Assembly: GCA_023212695.1 (NCBI GenBank)
Contig: JALCCG010000049.1
Location: 1-64,000, forward strand
From: Sporisorium sorghi
Lineage: Eukaryota > Basidiomycota > Ustilaginomycetes > Ustilaginales > Ustilaginaceae
DNA: 64,000 nucleotides
Reading direction: 5' to 3'
Shown in pieces: positions 21,541 through 31,524 of the stretch. Positions within the stretch are counted from its first letter, which is position 1; each line of letters begins with the position of its first letter. A program made the translations under genes and the position numbers. The notes below the pieces were generated by a model that saw only the letters and a program-made list of their open reading frames with translations, made no database searches and was not told the DNA's origin.

Positions 21541-21973
21541 AAGGATACCTATACCCCCTCTCGCAAACACTGTAAATAGGATCAACAATACCTGTAAATA
21601 TGCCGATCGCACCATGGGAAGGCGATGGCTCACTCTTTGTAAATACGCTCTTTCATAGTCACGCTGATAGGTGGTCGATGACGCTGTGCCATCTTGTATA
21701 TATTGTAACAATGTTGGCTATATCCGATCGATGTTTGTGCTCTGTGTGTGAGAGGTGTCCTCTGTGAGTGTTGTTGGCAAGTGCTGTTGAGCAGATGGCG
21801 GCGTCGGAGTGATTTTGGCGGATCGCTGTCAAACAGAGAAAAGAGCAACAAACTGAGCACGGACATCGATTTTCTTCTCAGCTTCTTTTCTTCTCACCAT
21901 CCATCATTATCTTTTGTCGTCGTTGGCAGCTCTCGTCCTTCCTTCCTTTGCTGCGACTCTGCGACTCACAAAG
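21541..21973 (+). promoter_or_regulatory. PMC1 3' flank with clustered RNA-element motifs; GPI13 promoter
   Basis: After the PMC1 stop codon, UGUAAAUA occurs at 21571-21578, 21593-21600 and 21638-21645, and UGUAUAUA at 21695-21702. All four fit the Pumilio/Puf consensus UGUANAUA. AUACCC, the motif reported for the Ustilago KH protein Khd4, is at 21551-21556. The remainder up to the ATG at 21974 must hold the GPI13 promoter and leader. Confidence 0.55.
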
Positions 21974-24900
21974 ATGGCGACATCATCACCGCCGTCGACT
22001 TCGGCGCTCAACCCAGCGCCCGTTCTTTCGGCACAGCATCCGGCATTCGGCGACTCACTTCGCCGTCGACGTCGATCCTCGCACTCTTCACACGACTCAC
22101 ACGGCTCAGACTCTTCACACTCGTCGCACTCGTCGTATGCAGCGAGACATCCAGACCGCGTGCCGCAGAAGGCCGCTTCGCCGAACAAGGCGTTTCTCAG
22201 CGTGATCGGGTTGCTCGCGCTGGTGCTGGTGTACACGCTGGTGGGACTGTGGCTCTTCGTCAAAGGGTTCTTGCTGACGAGGCACGAGCTGACGCGCGTC
22301 AACGAGTGCAGTAAGCCGTTCGATCGGTACTGGACGCTGCCGAGCCTGCCGGCGACGACGGACGATGAGGCGCTACTGAGCTGGGCGCAGACCGCGCTGG
22401 ATCCGGACACGGGCGGGGGTGAGTGCAGATTGGCGCCGACGCATACCAAGGCGGTGCTGCTGATCGTCGATGCGCTGCGATACGATTTCATCGCCCCTCC
22501 TCCTCCCGGCTCGAGCTCAGCAACAAACGACAGCGAATGGAAGCCAAACCCTCATTACCACAACGTGCTCACGCTGCCGGCAGAGTTGACCGCCAAACAC
22601 GGCGTTCCGGCGTTCGCGGGTCAACCAGGCCCTGCATCGTTCTTGGCGCATTTTACTGCCGATCCACCCACGACCACCCTGCAACGACTCAAAGGGCTTA
22701 CGACGGGAACGCTGCCGACCTTCTTCGAGGCAGGTGCCAACTTCGGTTCGGCGGGCACCGGCGTTGGTCAGGTCAATGAGGACAACTGGATTGCGCAGTT
22801 CAAGCGATCCATCCTCTCGTCTTCCTCGCCTTCCAGCGCGGACGGATCAGGGCTGGTGTTTGCAGGCGACGACACGTGGAACACAGTGTTCCCGGACCTC
22901 TTCGATGCCGACACGACCTGGACGTACGACTCGTTCAACGTCGAGGATCTCGACACGGTGGATCGCGGCGTCGAATCCAAACTCCTACCATTCCTCCAGC
23001 CAGATCACCCGGAACGCAAGGCTGGCGTGCACGACGCGTGGCGCCTGCTCGTCGGGCACACGCTGGGCGTCGACCATGTCGGGCATCGATTTGGCGCCAG
23101 CCATGCAAAGATGAAAGTCAAGTTGGAAGAAATGCAACTCCTCTTCCAAAACATCACCGAGGCAGTGGACGACGAGACGCTTGTGATCGTCATGGGCGAC
23201 CACGGCATGGACGAGCGCGGCGACCACGGCGGCGATGCCGAGCTCGAGATCGGCGCCGCGCTGTGGATGTACTCCAAAGGCGGTTTCGGTCACACTGCTC
23301 GACGCGAGGATCTGCGTCTCGACCCTGCAGAGTACCTCTCCACACCGCAATCCGAAGCCGTCGCCCCCGGCAGAATCCCGTTCAGCCCACTCCCATCCCC
23401 GCCGTACCCGGCGGAAGGCCACAGGAGCGTCCCACAGATCGACCTCGTCCCCACCCTCTCGGTGCTGCTCGGTTTGCCGGTCCCCTACAACAACCTGGGA
23501 AGCGTCATCCCGGACCTCTTCCCGCACCCGCACACTCTGCTCCGAGCGCTGCGCATCACGGCGACCCAGATGCGCACGTATGTCACGGCGTACTCGAAGC
23601 AATCGCCCGATCTGGCCGCTTTCCAGCCCGAGTTTGACGCGCGCTGGCTGGATGCGGTGCGTGCGGATGCCGAGCTGGCGCGGGTTTTGCATGGAGGCAA
23701 GACGGGCAAGGGAGGGGAGGAGGCGGAGGCGGCGTTGAGGAGGGCGGCGCAGGCGTATCATACGTTCAACAGGGTCAGTCTGGGCAGGGCGAGGGAAGTG
23801 TGGGCGCAGTTTGACATGGTGCGGATCGTGCTTGGGTTGGTGGTGTTGGCTTTGGGGCTGGTGGTGGCTTGGGTGGTGAGGGGTGGCGCGGTGGACGGGT
23901 TGCTTGCGGAGCTGCCCGCGGAAGATGGTGAGGTAGATGACGGAGCAGAGACGAGGGTCAAGAGGCGCACACAAACGACACAGGAGCTGTATGCTGTCGT
24001 TGAGAAGTCGGTCTCGCGGCCGCTGCTGGTTGGTGCGGTGGTGGGAGCCGCTGTGCATTTCGCAACCCTGCTGCCGCTCCCAGCCGTCATTGCAGGCACG
24101 CTTGAATCGCTGGCGCTGCTCGACAGTGTCCTTACTGGCGCCACGCTCGCTTCCCAGCTCTCCCTGCTCTCGACGCACCTGCCACCGCTCCTCCAACGGC
24201 AGCGAGACGATCAGGAGGCCTCGGTTCCAGCCACGACGAGCCTGCTCGAGTCGGCCGGCTGGATCGTGCTGCTGATCCACGCGGCGCTGTTCGCGTCCAA
24301 CTCGTTCCTCGTTTTCGAGGACAGGTTCGTGCTGCTCGCGCTCACTTCCCTTCTGTTCATCCGCGGCTTGCTCCTACTCGGCTCCTCACCCAGCACACGC
24401 TCCAAACTGCGCGCCGGCATCATCTGCTTCCTCGCCCTAATCTGCATCCGACTCGCAGCCATCCCGCGCCTATGTCGCGAGGAACAAGCTCCCAACTGCT
24501 CGAGCACCTTCTTCGCCTCCCCCTCCTCTTCCCCCAGCGGCGGCAGCGCAGCGCTCAACAGCCCATACACCATCGCGCTTGCCTACATGTTCGCCTACCT
24601 CCTGCCCGGCATCGTCGCCAAGTTCCTGCAGCAGAGCAAGAGCAACGTCGGCATCGCGCCTGTGTTTTTTAAATGGGTGCTGCGCCCGACGCTGATGTCG
24701 GGAGCGGGGTACTGGGCGATGGACTGGGCGAGCCCGCTGGATGCCGTGCAGCGCGGTGGGTGGGGTGGGACGTTGGAGGCGATCAAGGATTGGACGGTGA
24801 CGATTGATCTGGGGTGGCTGGCGGGGGTTGCGATGGCGTTTTGGGTGTTTGCGCCGCTGTGTTTGGAGATTCGGCGCGAGGGCGGGGGTATTGACGGGGA

Positions 24901-25666
24901 GCAGCAGCAGGGGCAGCCGAAAGTGACGATTCTGGGGTACGCCAATAGCCTGGGTAGCAGCTACGTGCTGCTGGTCGGGGTGGTGGTGAGCCTTTTGTGG
25001 GTGGTGACGCAGCCCACGGGGCAACTGGCCATCGGACTGGTGTGGATTGCAGGCATGGCGTGTGTCGAGCTAGGCGACGCCGAACGCGACGTTATCGTCC
25101 TACATCGTCAACGTCAAACCTCCTCACCCGCAGCTTCACCTCCCCCTCGCCCAATCCACCTCTCCTCAGCCGAGATCAGCACCTACACCCTGCTCGCCCA
25201 CCTCACCTTCTTCGCCACCGGCCACCAAGCCACCCTCGCCTCCATCCAGTGGCGCCTCGCCTTCCTCACCTCCCCAACCGTCAGCTACCCGCTCTCACCC
25301 CTCCTCGTCGCCCTCAACTCGTTCGGACACCTCACCCTCCTCCCCGCGCTCTTCACCGCCCTCAGCGTGCTGTGGAACACCACCCCGCTCCCACGCGGCT
25401 CCGGGCGCCGCATGCCCCTCCCCCGCCAGCTCCTCGCAGCCCTGCTCGCGCTCAGCGTATATACGTTGGCGCTGCTCCTCAGCACAGCGGTCTGGAGCGG
25501 GCTGGTTTTCAATAGGCATCTGATGCTGTTCAAAGTCTGGACGCCGAGGTTTATGCTGGCGGGGGTGGGAGCTGTTGTGGGACAGTTGGCGGGAGTGGGC
25601 GCGGCGCTGGCGGCGTGGCAGACGGCGAATAAGGTGAATGCTATCTTTGGGAGCGAGTTTGCTTGA
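21974..25666 (+). CDS. GPI13: GPI ethanolamine phosphate transferase 3 (GPI13/PIG-O)
   Basis: This 1230-residue ER membrane enzyme adds ethanolamine phosphate to the third mannose of the GPI anchor precursor, the group later linked to proteins. After a Ser/His-rich cytosolic N-terminus comes one membrane segment (about residues 75-98), then a lumenal alkaline-phosphatase-like domain. There, the metal-binding Asp166 lies in LLIVDALRYDF, Thr249 in TLPTFFEAG is the likely nucleophile, and Asp409-His410 in MGDHGMDERGDHGGD bind metal. The C-terminal half has more than ten hydrophobic segments. The length is somewhat above the yeast protein because of loop insertions. The start is the first ATG in context; 20 codons of in-frame sequence upstream lack an ATG. 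No intron is needed. The choice of GPI13 over GPI7 or MCD4 follows from motif spacing and overall pattern. Confidence 0.9.
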   Translation: MATSSPPSTSALNPAPVLSAQHPAFGDSLRRRRRSSHSSHDSHGSDSSHSSHSSYAARHPDRVPQKAASPNKAFLSVIGLLALVLVYTLVGLWLFVKGFLLTRHELTRVNECSKPFDRYWTLPSLPATTDDEALLSWAQTALDPDTGGGECRLAPTHTKAVLLIVDALRYDFIAPPPPGSSSATNDSEWKPNPHYHNVLTLPAELTAKHGVPAFAGQPGPASFLAHFTADPPTTTLQRLKGLTTGTLPTFFEAGANFGSAGTGVGQVNEDNWIAQFKRSILSSSSPSSADGSGLVFAGDDTWNTVFPDLFDADTTWTYDSFNVEDLDTVDRGVESKLLPFLQPDHPERKAGVHDAWRLLVGHTLGVDHVGHRFGASHAKMKVKLEEMQLLFQNITEAVDDETLVIVMGDHGMDERGDHGGDAELEIGAALWMYSKGGFGHTARREDLRLDPAEYLSTPQSEAVAPGRIPFSPLPSPPYPAEGHRSVPQIDLVPTLSVLLGLPVPYNNLGSVIPDLFPHPHTLLRALRITATQMRTYVTAYSKQSPDLAAFQPEFDARWLDAVRADAELARVLHGGKTGKGGEEAEAALRRAAQAYHTFNRVSLGRAREVWAQFDMVRIVLGLVVLALGLVVAWVVRGGAVDGLLAELPAEDGEVDDGAETRVKRRTQTTQELYAVVEKSVSRPLLVGAVVGAAVHFATLLPLPAVIAGTLESLALLDSVLTGATLASQLSLLSTHLPPLLQRQRDDQEASVPATTSLLESAGWIVLLIHAALFASNSFLVFEDRFVLLALTSLLFIRGLLLLGSSPSTRSKLRAGIICFLALICIRLAAIPRLCREEQAPNCSSTFFASPSSSPSGGSAALNSPYTIALAYMFAYLLPGIVAKFLQQSKSNVGIAPVFFKWVLRPTLMSGAGYWAMDWASPLDAVQRGGWGGTLEAIKDWTVTIDLGWLAGVAMAFWVFAPLCLEIRREGGGIDGEQQQGQPKVTILGYANSLGSSYVLLVGVVVSLLWVVTQPTGQLAIGLVWIAGMACVELGDAERDVIVLHRQRQTSSPAASPPPRPIHLSSAEISTYTLLAHLTFFATGHQATLASIQWRLAFLTSPTVSYPLSPLLVALNSFGHLTLLPALFTALSVLWNTTPLPRGSGRRMPLPRQLLAALLALSVYTLALLLSTAVWSGLVFNRHLMLFKVWTPRFMLAGVGAVVGQLAGVGAALAAWQTANKVNAIFGSEFA

Positions 25667-25883
25667 GGTGGTAAGGGACTTTAGAATCTCTCTCACTCGA
25701 TACGCACACGAGATCTCAAAACAGCTTCACGACAAGCTACCGAAATGGACTGCTCACTGCTACACTGGAAGAAAGACCCGTTCAAAGTGATACAACAACA
25801 AAAGAAAACAGAGACATGGACACGACGAAGCAAGAGCAAAGAAAGTGTCGCCCAAGCCAACCCCTGACATGGCCAACACGGCT

Positions 25884-26705
25884 TCACTGGTGCTTGGACT
25901 CCTCGTACGCATCGAGCACCTTTTGCGCACTCGCGCTCCCGGGCTGGGAATACTCGGTGCTCGTTGTAGTGGGCTGCATCTGGTGGTTGCCGTACTTCCA
26001 GCTGTCCTCGTCCTCACCCGCTGCTGCTGTCGTCGCTGGATAGCCGAGGCGATCGAGCCTCTCGCTGCGCCAATTCAAGCCCGTGAACACCGCCGCGACC
26101 ACGGCGATCGGAATCGCGATCAGCGCCATATAGAACGCGGGTCCGGGCATGGTCTTGGGCCCGTCTGCGACCTTGCGCATCTGCTGCTGGACGTACACGT
26201 ACAGCGCGATATCGATGGCGAACGCGACGAGCGCCAGCAGTGCGGCCACGCCATTCACCACTAGCGCGGCCAGCCGCACGACCTGCTTCGGAATCGCGGT
26301 GAGCACGCACCCCGCGAGCGCCGCTACGAACGCCACCACGTGCACAGCCAGTCCGCGGGTCCAGCTGGATCCGATGGCGACGGTGTCCCGCGCAGCAGTG
26401 GCGGTGGCGTTGGGGTTGATCCCAAACCGCGCGCTGTAGCCGTGCGAGTGCTTGAAGCACGCATAGTCCAAAGTGGCGTTGAGAGAGGTGCAGTAGCCCC
26501 ACGTGCCGAACTTGACACCGCCGATGAGACGTTTCGGGTTGGATCCGGGCGTCAAGTCGACGATCCCGCCGAGGTTCGAGGAGCGGACGAAATCGAACGG
26601 TGTGGAGTCGGAGAGCGCGGTGGGCGTGCTGATGGTGATGAGCACGAGGAGGATGGTCGAGATGGCCGAGATGGCGAGTGCGGGGATGAGGTAGCGCTTC
26701 GTCAT
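25884..26705 (-). CDS. PalI/Rim9 (SUR7-like) four-span membrane protein
   Basis: This 273-residue protein has four membrane segments: about residues 5-27, 120-141, 146-177 and 193-216. A large extracytosolic loop follows the first and carries the family-type GTWGYC motif near residue 70. This layout is that of the PalI/Rim9 branch of the SUR7 family. These proteins act in the plasma-membrane complex for ambient-pH sensing in the Rim101/PacC pathway or in eisosome-type domains. The short C-terminal tail (about 55 residues) is like Rim9 rather than the long tail of Aspergillus PalI. The start is the first ATG, just before the first hydrophobic segment. The gene converges with GPI13. The exact role, pH signalling or membrane-domain organisation, cannot be separated by sequence alone. 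Confidence 0.8.
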   Translation of the reverse strand: MTKRYLIPALAISAISTILLVLITISTPTALSDSTPFDFVRSSNLGGIVDLTPGSNPKRLIGGVKFGTWGYCTSLNATLDYACFKHSHGYSARFGINPNATATAARDTVAIGSSWTRGLAVHVVAFVAALAGCVLTAIPKQVVRLAALVVNGVAALLALVAFAIDIALYVYVQQQMRKVADGPKTMPGPAFYMALIAIPIAVVAAVFTGLNWRSERLDRLGYPATTAAAGEDEDSWKYGNHQMQPTTTSTEYSQPGSASAQKVLDAYEESKHQ

Positions 26706-26978
26706 GGCGGTGAGGGTAGGAAGGGTGATGGTGGTGATGATGAAGCACGCACGACGAGCTCGACAGCGGCGCCAGAAAGGTTGTTAGGAGGTGGGAGGCA
26801 GCAAACAAAAAAAGCAAACGCAACACAAAGCTTTATCTCTCCCTCCCTTCTTTTTCGCACTGCCCGCACCGGCTCTCTCTTCGAGCCGCACAGTCAAAAC
26901 TCTAAAGCGGTCCAAGCTCGAGACCTGACTCACCCAACGCCAGAAAGTCGGCCCTGCGCAATGCTTTCTGACTTTCAA

Positions 26979-27010
<32 letters not shown>

Positions 27011-27660
27011 AAAAAGGCCAAAAACATGTCTTGGCCAAGAGAAGCCAACACGCACACATCAAGGGTGCTGCTCCTGCTGCTCCTGCTGCTCCTGCTTGTG
27101 CTGTTTCGCAGTGTCTGCCCGGCCATGCGAGCAAACACGCCGGCGAAATTCTTGATTTGACGCGCCAAAAATAGACACGTTGCAGGAAGTGCAAGTGAGA
27201 AAGAAGGTTCTTTGCTCGGGTAAAGCGGTCGTGGTGTGCGTGTCCTGCGCGAGGCAGGCGGGTAAGCGGGTAAGCGCGCAAGCGCGCAAGCGAGCAAAAG
27301 CGACAGGTGAGAAGTGAGGCAAAGGGGAGAGCGCAGCGTGAGCAAGGATGAGGAGCGGCATCGGGTGCCCGATACGAGGTTGAGGGTTCGACGTTATCGG
27401 GCGATGTCTGGGTCCTTCTCTGCGTTCTTTCAATCAGCATTCCCAGGACCGCCGTCGATGCGAGACGCTTGGAAGGCCAACGTCAGGGTTGTGCATGGTC
27501 AAACCCCCCTCTCACAGTCTCTCATCCCATCGTTGGAGAAGCGTCTGCGTGCTCCAACAAACGTAGCAACTTGGTCCCGGAGAGCATTCAAGACTTCAAC
27601 TATCCACATTCCATTCGGCATTCCGAAAGTGTGACTGTGATTGGCGATATCTCCTCCCCT
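26706..27660. other. 955-base region upstream of the PalI-like gene
   Basis: No supportable gene. It holds two adjacent A runs (26977-26997 and 26999-27015), about 270-310 bases upstream of the ATG at 26705, a GCTCCT-type short repeat (27067-27098) and an AAGCGCGC-type repeat near 27263-27295. The long minus-strand frame crossing it is low complexity. Confidence 0.55.
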
Positions 27661-28536
27661 CTAAATCCTCACCGCAGCATTAGCCCTGTTGACAGTAGCC
27701 ACGCGATGCTGCTCCTCCTTCTTCGCAATTGCACTACTCGTGCCCTCCACCACCGCGAGGAACTCCGCGGCCAACCTCCGCTCCAGCTCTCGATCGGGCC
27801 TCTTCTTGCTGGCATCGATGATCCACGTCAACGCCTTGCGTGTCGACTGGCGCTGAGTCAGCACTACGGGCACCTGCAGACTCTTGCCGCCTTGTTTCTT
27901 GCTCTGCAGCTTGACCAGGGGAGCTGTGCGGTTGATGGCGTCGTGCACGAGCGGGAGCGGGTTCGAGTTGGTCACATTCGCGATAATCGCCAGCGTCCGA
28001 GTAGTGAACCGCTGCGCCTGGGCCTTCTTGCCGTCCTTCATGAGCAGGTTCGTGAGGAACTCGAGCGTCGGATCCGCTCGCGGCGGCAGCGTCGTCGGAG
28101 TGTACAGCGGGCCGGTAGCTACATCGTGCACCGCACCAAGCCCCGGCGCAGACGGCGTCGTAATCGCCGAAACTCCTATCGAACCCTCCACACCTTCGCT
28201 GCCGGAAGAGGCCACATCGCGCGCAAGGCTGTCCAGAACCCCCATCGCCGTCTCCACCGCTTCACGCTGCGTCTTACCCCCCACCGTAGGCGCGGGCTCG
28301 ACGCCCAGGTTCGACTCCTTGCTGTGCTGCGCCGAGGATAGCTGACCGGGCCCGGAGGGACCCACGGCGGATCGTGGGCGGTGATCGCGTGCGGGAGAGG
28401 CGTCGTTCTTGTTATCCGCAATTGAGCGGCGCGTGGACGTCGAGATGGAAGCCACAGCCTTGGACGGCCCGGCGACAGAGCCGGTTGAGATGCCAGCCGT
28501 TCGTGCGAGCGCTGTGCGGATGAGCGTCGAGACCAT
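27661..28536 (-). CDS. RSM7: Mitochondrial small-subunit ribosomal protein uS7m (S7)
   Basis: This 291-residue protein begins with an Arg/Ser/Thr-rich, acid-poor presequence of about 40 residues, typical of mitochondrial import. A Ser/Ala-rich linker follows. The S7 domain spans about residues 135-291: an N-terminal helix containing FLTNLLMKDGKKAQA, the central NPLPLVHDAINRTAP segment, the beta-hairpin with PVVLTQRQSTRKA, and a C-terminal helix ending VNRANAAVRI. It would bind the 3' domain of the mitochondrial small-subunit rRNA. The start is the first ATG. No intron is needed. A 39-base A tract lies about 190 bases upstream. The family assignment is secure. Confidence 0.9.
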   Translation of the reverse strand: MVSTLIRTALARTAGISTGSVAGPSKAVASISTSTRRSIADNKNDASPARDHRPRSAVGPSGPGQLSSAQHSKESNLGVEPAPTVGGKTQREAVETAMGVLDSLARDVASSGSEGVEGSIGVSAITTPSAPGLGAVHDVATGPLYTPTTLPPRADPTLEFLTNLLMKDGKKAQAQRFTTRTLAIIANVTNSNPLPLVHDAINRTAPLVKLQSKKQGGKSLQVPVVLTQRQSTRKALTWIIDASKKRPDRELERRLAAEFLAVVEGTSSAIAKKEEQHRVATVNRANAAVRI

Positions 28537-28724
28537 TTTTGAGACGAGTTGTCGCCGATACTTCGCAGTGTAATTTGTCCTGTATGTATCGGTGGAGTGC
28601 TAGTGACTGGCGATGTGTTGCACGGTTGTCGATGCGACGAACGTAGAGAGGCAGTTGATCGTAGGAAAGCGGTCGCAGTCAATGGATGGTTGCAGCTCAA
28701 GTGCAATCTTCAAGGGCGAGACCG

Positions 28725-28767
<43 letters not shown>

Positions 28768-28945
28768 AACTCCTTCCGACTCGCTTCACGTGATGCTGCC
28801 TCCAAATCGAATCGGGACTTTTCCTCTAAATCGGGAGAGCAAAAAATACAGATTCAAGAGATTCATCGAGCCTGACACAGAGACCAGCATTCTGACAGAG
28901 CACCTTGTGTAGATGGAGACTATGAGGCGAAGGACGTGGTCAGCC
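28537..28945. other. uS7m promoter region with A39 tract
   Basis: 409 bases between uS7m and the Myb-like gene, both on the minus strand. The main feature is an uninterrupted A run at 28725-28763. No gene is seen. Confidence 0.6.
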
Positions 28946-31069
28946 TCAAAGCTTGCGACGCTTGGCACCGGGGACGATGGCGGTACGTGAGCGCGTCTGT
29001 GATTGTGACTGCGAGCTCTGCTCTGTGCTCGCTTCTTGCTTCTCTGCAACCGGCGCGGGATTCGCTCCCGACACGTCGACAAGCGGCAACAAGTGCTCTT
29101 GCTGCTGCCCAGCACCACTACTCCCACCAACTCCCTGCGCTTGCACCCTTCGCTTCCGCTTGCCCACCTCCGCATTTCCGCTTTTATCTGCGTTTAGCTT
29201 CTTGCGCCGCAAGACAACCACACGATCACGCACGCTCTTATCCGAAAGCGGCGTCCCAAACTGGCCCGTCAAGTACTTGGCGATATCCGCAAACGTCTGC
29301 CCATCTCTGGGCTTGAACTCGTTATCCACACACGGCAGCAGCATATCGTCCATGGTCTTGTTCCACTTGACCTTCTTCTTGTTCTCGATGAGGTCGGCGA
29401 TGAGTTGCTCGTTCAGCCGACCTCGATCATCGGTCGCAGCTGCTCCGGCTTCAGCCAGGACCTGTTTGAGCCGACGATTCCAGCGCTCGCGACACTGGGA
29501 CGAGTTGCGACCGGTCATGATTCGCGCTGCCACACCGGCCCAATTGTCGGTTCCCAGGTCTTGCACTGCCCTGATGAGCGAGAAGTCTTCGTCGAGCAAC
29601 CACATGCCCGTGGCGAGAGCAGGATCGGTGGTGTTGCGAAAGCGACGGTACAAGGTCTGTGCGTGGCGGCCGACTTTGCCGAGGAGCGATGCGGGGCGAT
29701 ATTCCTGAGCTTTGCTGTCCGCTGCTGAGCTCGACGACGAGGCCAGAAGCGAAGAGATCGAGAGATTGGGACCGGCCGTGACGTGCAAGGCCATGATACG
29801 CCAAGAGCCACGAAAGAGCGAAAAGAGCTCGCGACCATTTTCGTCTTCGGCGGATGTCATGTCCGGCTGGTCGCGTTGCACGATGGCGCTGCAGTAGGCG
29901 ACGAAGCATGCGTGTGCTGTGCGGCCCGTACCGAGTTGCTGAGCCACCTTTTGCCAAGATATGGGAGCTTTGGGTTGAGGCAAAGTTTGAGCTGATGTCG
30001 ATGGCGAAGCTACATGTTCTGGCTGTAACGATGCAAGGTGACTAGCCAAAAGGGGCGTCGCGATGCGGATCAGACGCTCAACCTCGTCTCGACCCCAGGC
30101 GGTGGTGTTGACGCTGGGTCGAAGATGGCCGTACCAGCGTGTCTTGGTTTCCTCCATGCTTCGTGTGGGCACACGCGCTGCGATGGTGGGCCAGTCGAGC
30201 CCTCTGCTCGCCAATCTGCCCTGCCTCGACGAGGACGGCAAAAGAGGCTGGCTGCGATCTGCATCCATCTGCTCGGCAAGTCGTAATGCCGTCGCCTCGT
30301 CCAGCTTTGCAGCTTCTGCCAGCGCATCCCCACGGAAAGTAGGATCTGTACTCAACGCGATGGCATGTGCCTTCATGACGGCCGTTTTGACGGCTGTCCA
30401 AAGCTGTGCGTCTTCGGCCCCGAGCCACATCCTGGCTCCAAGAGCATAGTCGTACTCTGCTCGTTCGATGGATTGCAAGCGCAGCAGTGGAATTTGCTGT
30501 ACCATAGATGCCCGAAAGGGGCAAGTGGCTGCTGCGTCTTCGGCGTGTTTGCGCGTGCGAATCACCTCCAGAGACTGGTCCTCGGCGTCGACAATGTCGG
30601 CTGTGTCGAGCGAGGCAAGGATCGACTTGAGCTCGTCGCGGATCTTGGTGAGAGCTTGGAGCGACCGTTCGAGCGAGCGTTGGTGTCTGACGTTGTGTTT
30701 CTGAGCAGTGGAGATATATCTCTTCTGCTGAAGCAAGTTGGTGAGCTCGCGTCGGTCGGCTGTGATGGATGCGAGAGTGGCAGAGATCTGATCATAGGGA
30801 AGCGTGCGGCTGTCCAGATCGCCAGATGCTGGCGGTGGAGGCGACGATGGATGTTCAGCATCAGACTCATCCGAGCTTGTTTCTGAGCTCTCTGAGTGTT
30901 GAACATCGTCGTCATCGTCGTCATCGTCATCATCGTCGTCGGTGGAGATAGATCCGTCTCCGGGTTGCTGGATGGATGAGGAGGAATCGGCTTGCGCTTG
31001 CATTATGAGTTGCTGGAGGACCACCTGTGGATCCAGGTCGGGATCGGACTGGGTCGTACGACCGTCCAT
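28946..31069 (-). CDS. Myb/SANT-repeat protein, SNAPC4-like (putative)
   Basis: This 707-residue protein starts with an acidic N-terminus that includes an Asp10-type run. About four Myb/SANT-like repeats follow in the central and C-terminal parts. The clearest has the segment WLLDEDFSLIRAVQDLGTD, then NWAGVAARIMTGRNSSQCRERW. Earlier ones include WPTIAARVPTRSMEETKTRW, and a last one spans about residues 585-645. The protein ends in a basic cluster (AKRRKL). Several divergent Myb repeats behind an acidic region recall SNAPC4, the large DNA-binding subunit of the snRNA-activating complex, but REB1- or BAS1-like factors are possible. The start at 31069 is the first ATG. The longer open frame to 31318 reads a poly-A promoter tract as polyphenylalanine and is not coding. 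The gene is divergent from KEX1. Confidence 0.7.
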   Translation of the reverse strand: MDGRTTQSDPDLDPQVVLQQLIMQAQADSSSSIQQPGDGSISTDDDDDDDDDDDDVQHSESSETSSDESDAEHPSSPPPPASGDLDSRTLPYDQISATLASITADRRELTNLLQQKRYISTAQKHNVRHQRSLERSLQALTKIRDELKSILASLDTADIVDAEDQSLEVIRTRKHAEDAAATCPFRASMVQQIPLLRLQSIERAEYDYALGARMWLGAEDAQLWTAVKTAVMKAHAIALSTDPTFRGDALAEAAKLDEATALRLAEQMDADRSQPLLPSSSRQGRLASRGLDWPTIAARVPTRSMEETKTRWYGHLRPSVNTTAWGRDEVERLIRIATPLLASHLASLQPEHVASPSTSAQTLPQPKAPISWQKVAQQLGTGRTAHACFVAYCSAIVQRDQPDMTSAEDENGRELFSLFRGSWRIMALHVTAGPNLSISSLLASSSSSAADSKAQEYRPASLLGKVGRHAQTLYRRFRNTTDPALATGMWLLDEDFSLIRAVQDLGTDNWAGVAARIMTGRNSSQCRERWNRRLKQVLAEAGAAATDDRGRLNEQLIADLIENKKKVKWNKTMDDMLLPCVDNEFKPRDGQTFADIAKYLTGQFGTPLSDKSVRDRVVVLRRKKLNADKSGNAEVGKRKRRVQAQGVGGSSGAGQQQEHLLPLVDVSGANPAPVAEKQEASTEQSSQSQSQTRSRTAIVPGAKRRKL

Positions 31070-31224
31070 GATGACGGAGAAAGTTGAGCACGATTGCGCA
31101 TCGCTTGTTTGAAGAAGCGCTTTCCGTCGACGACAAGTGGTGTGTTGATGGAAAGAAAGGAGAGGAGAGCTCGTCGTCGTTGGGCGAGTCGGACCCTGAT
31201 TGCAGCAGATGGATCTAACAATTT

Positions 31225-31259
<35 letters not shown>

Positions 31260-31524
31260 CCACGAAGCACGGGAGCAGAGGATGAGACACGGAACAAGAC
31301 TCCGCTGACACGCACCAAAAATCACACAGAAAACGCGCACAGACTTGCTTGTCTCAAACTCTCAGCGGAAGATCCGCTTAAGTGGCACAGCACAGCAGCA
31401 AAGCACAGCACAGCTCAGCACAGCAACACTCTCTGCAAGGAGCCTGGTTTGCCTGCTGGTCAAGCCTCTTTTCGCTTGTTCTCCTATCACCATCATCATC
31501 ACCATCGCGGCAAATTGGCCAAAC
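31070..31524. promoter_or_regulatory. Divergent Myb-like / KEX1 promoter with A32 tract
   Basis: This region lies between two divergent ATGs. It has an A32 run at 31227-31258 and repeated CAGCACAG motifs near 31386-31425. The segment 31438-31515 is in frame with KEX1 and encodes a hydrophobic stretch that could be part of its signal sequence, although no in-frame ATG precedes it after the stop at 31306. Confidence 0.5.

Noticed and set aside
17608..21711. A minus-strand ORF of 1367 codons antisense to the Ca2+-ATPase gene
   Set aside because: Its codons share the triplet boundaries of the sense gene, so antisense stops would need sense TTA, CTA or TCA codons, which the biased sense gene avoids. 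The translation is repetitive, Arg/His/Asp-rich and has no domain.
26784..27440. 218-codon minus-strand ORF upstream of the PalI-like gene
   Set aside because: It crosses two poly-A runs and simple repeats, giving Phe, Leu and Arg low complexity, with no domain.
31070..31318. N-terminal extension of the Myb-like protein with a run of ten Phe
   Set aside because: It reads the A32 promoter tract; the ATG at 31069 is adequate and the extension has no ATG in a sensible context.
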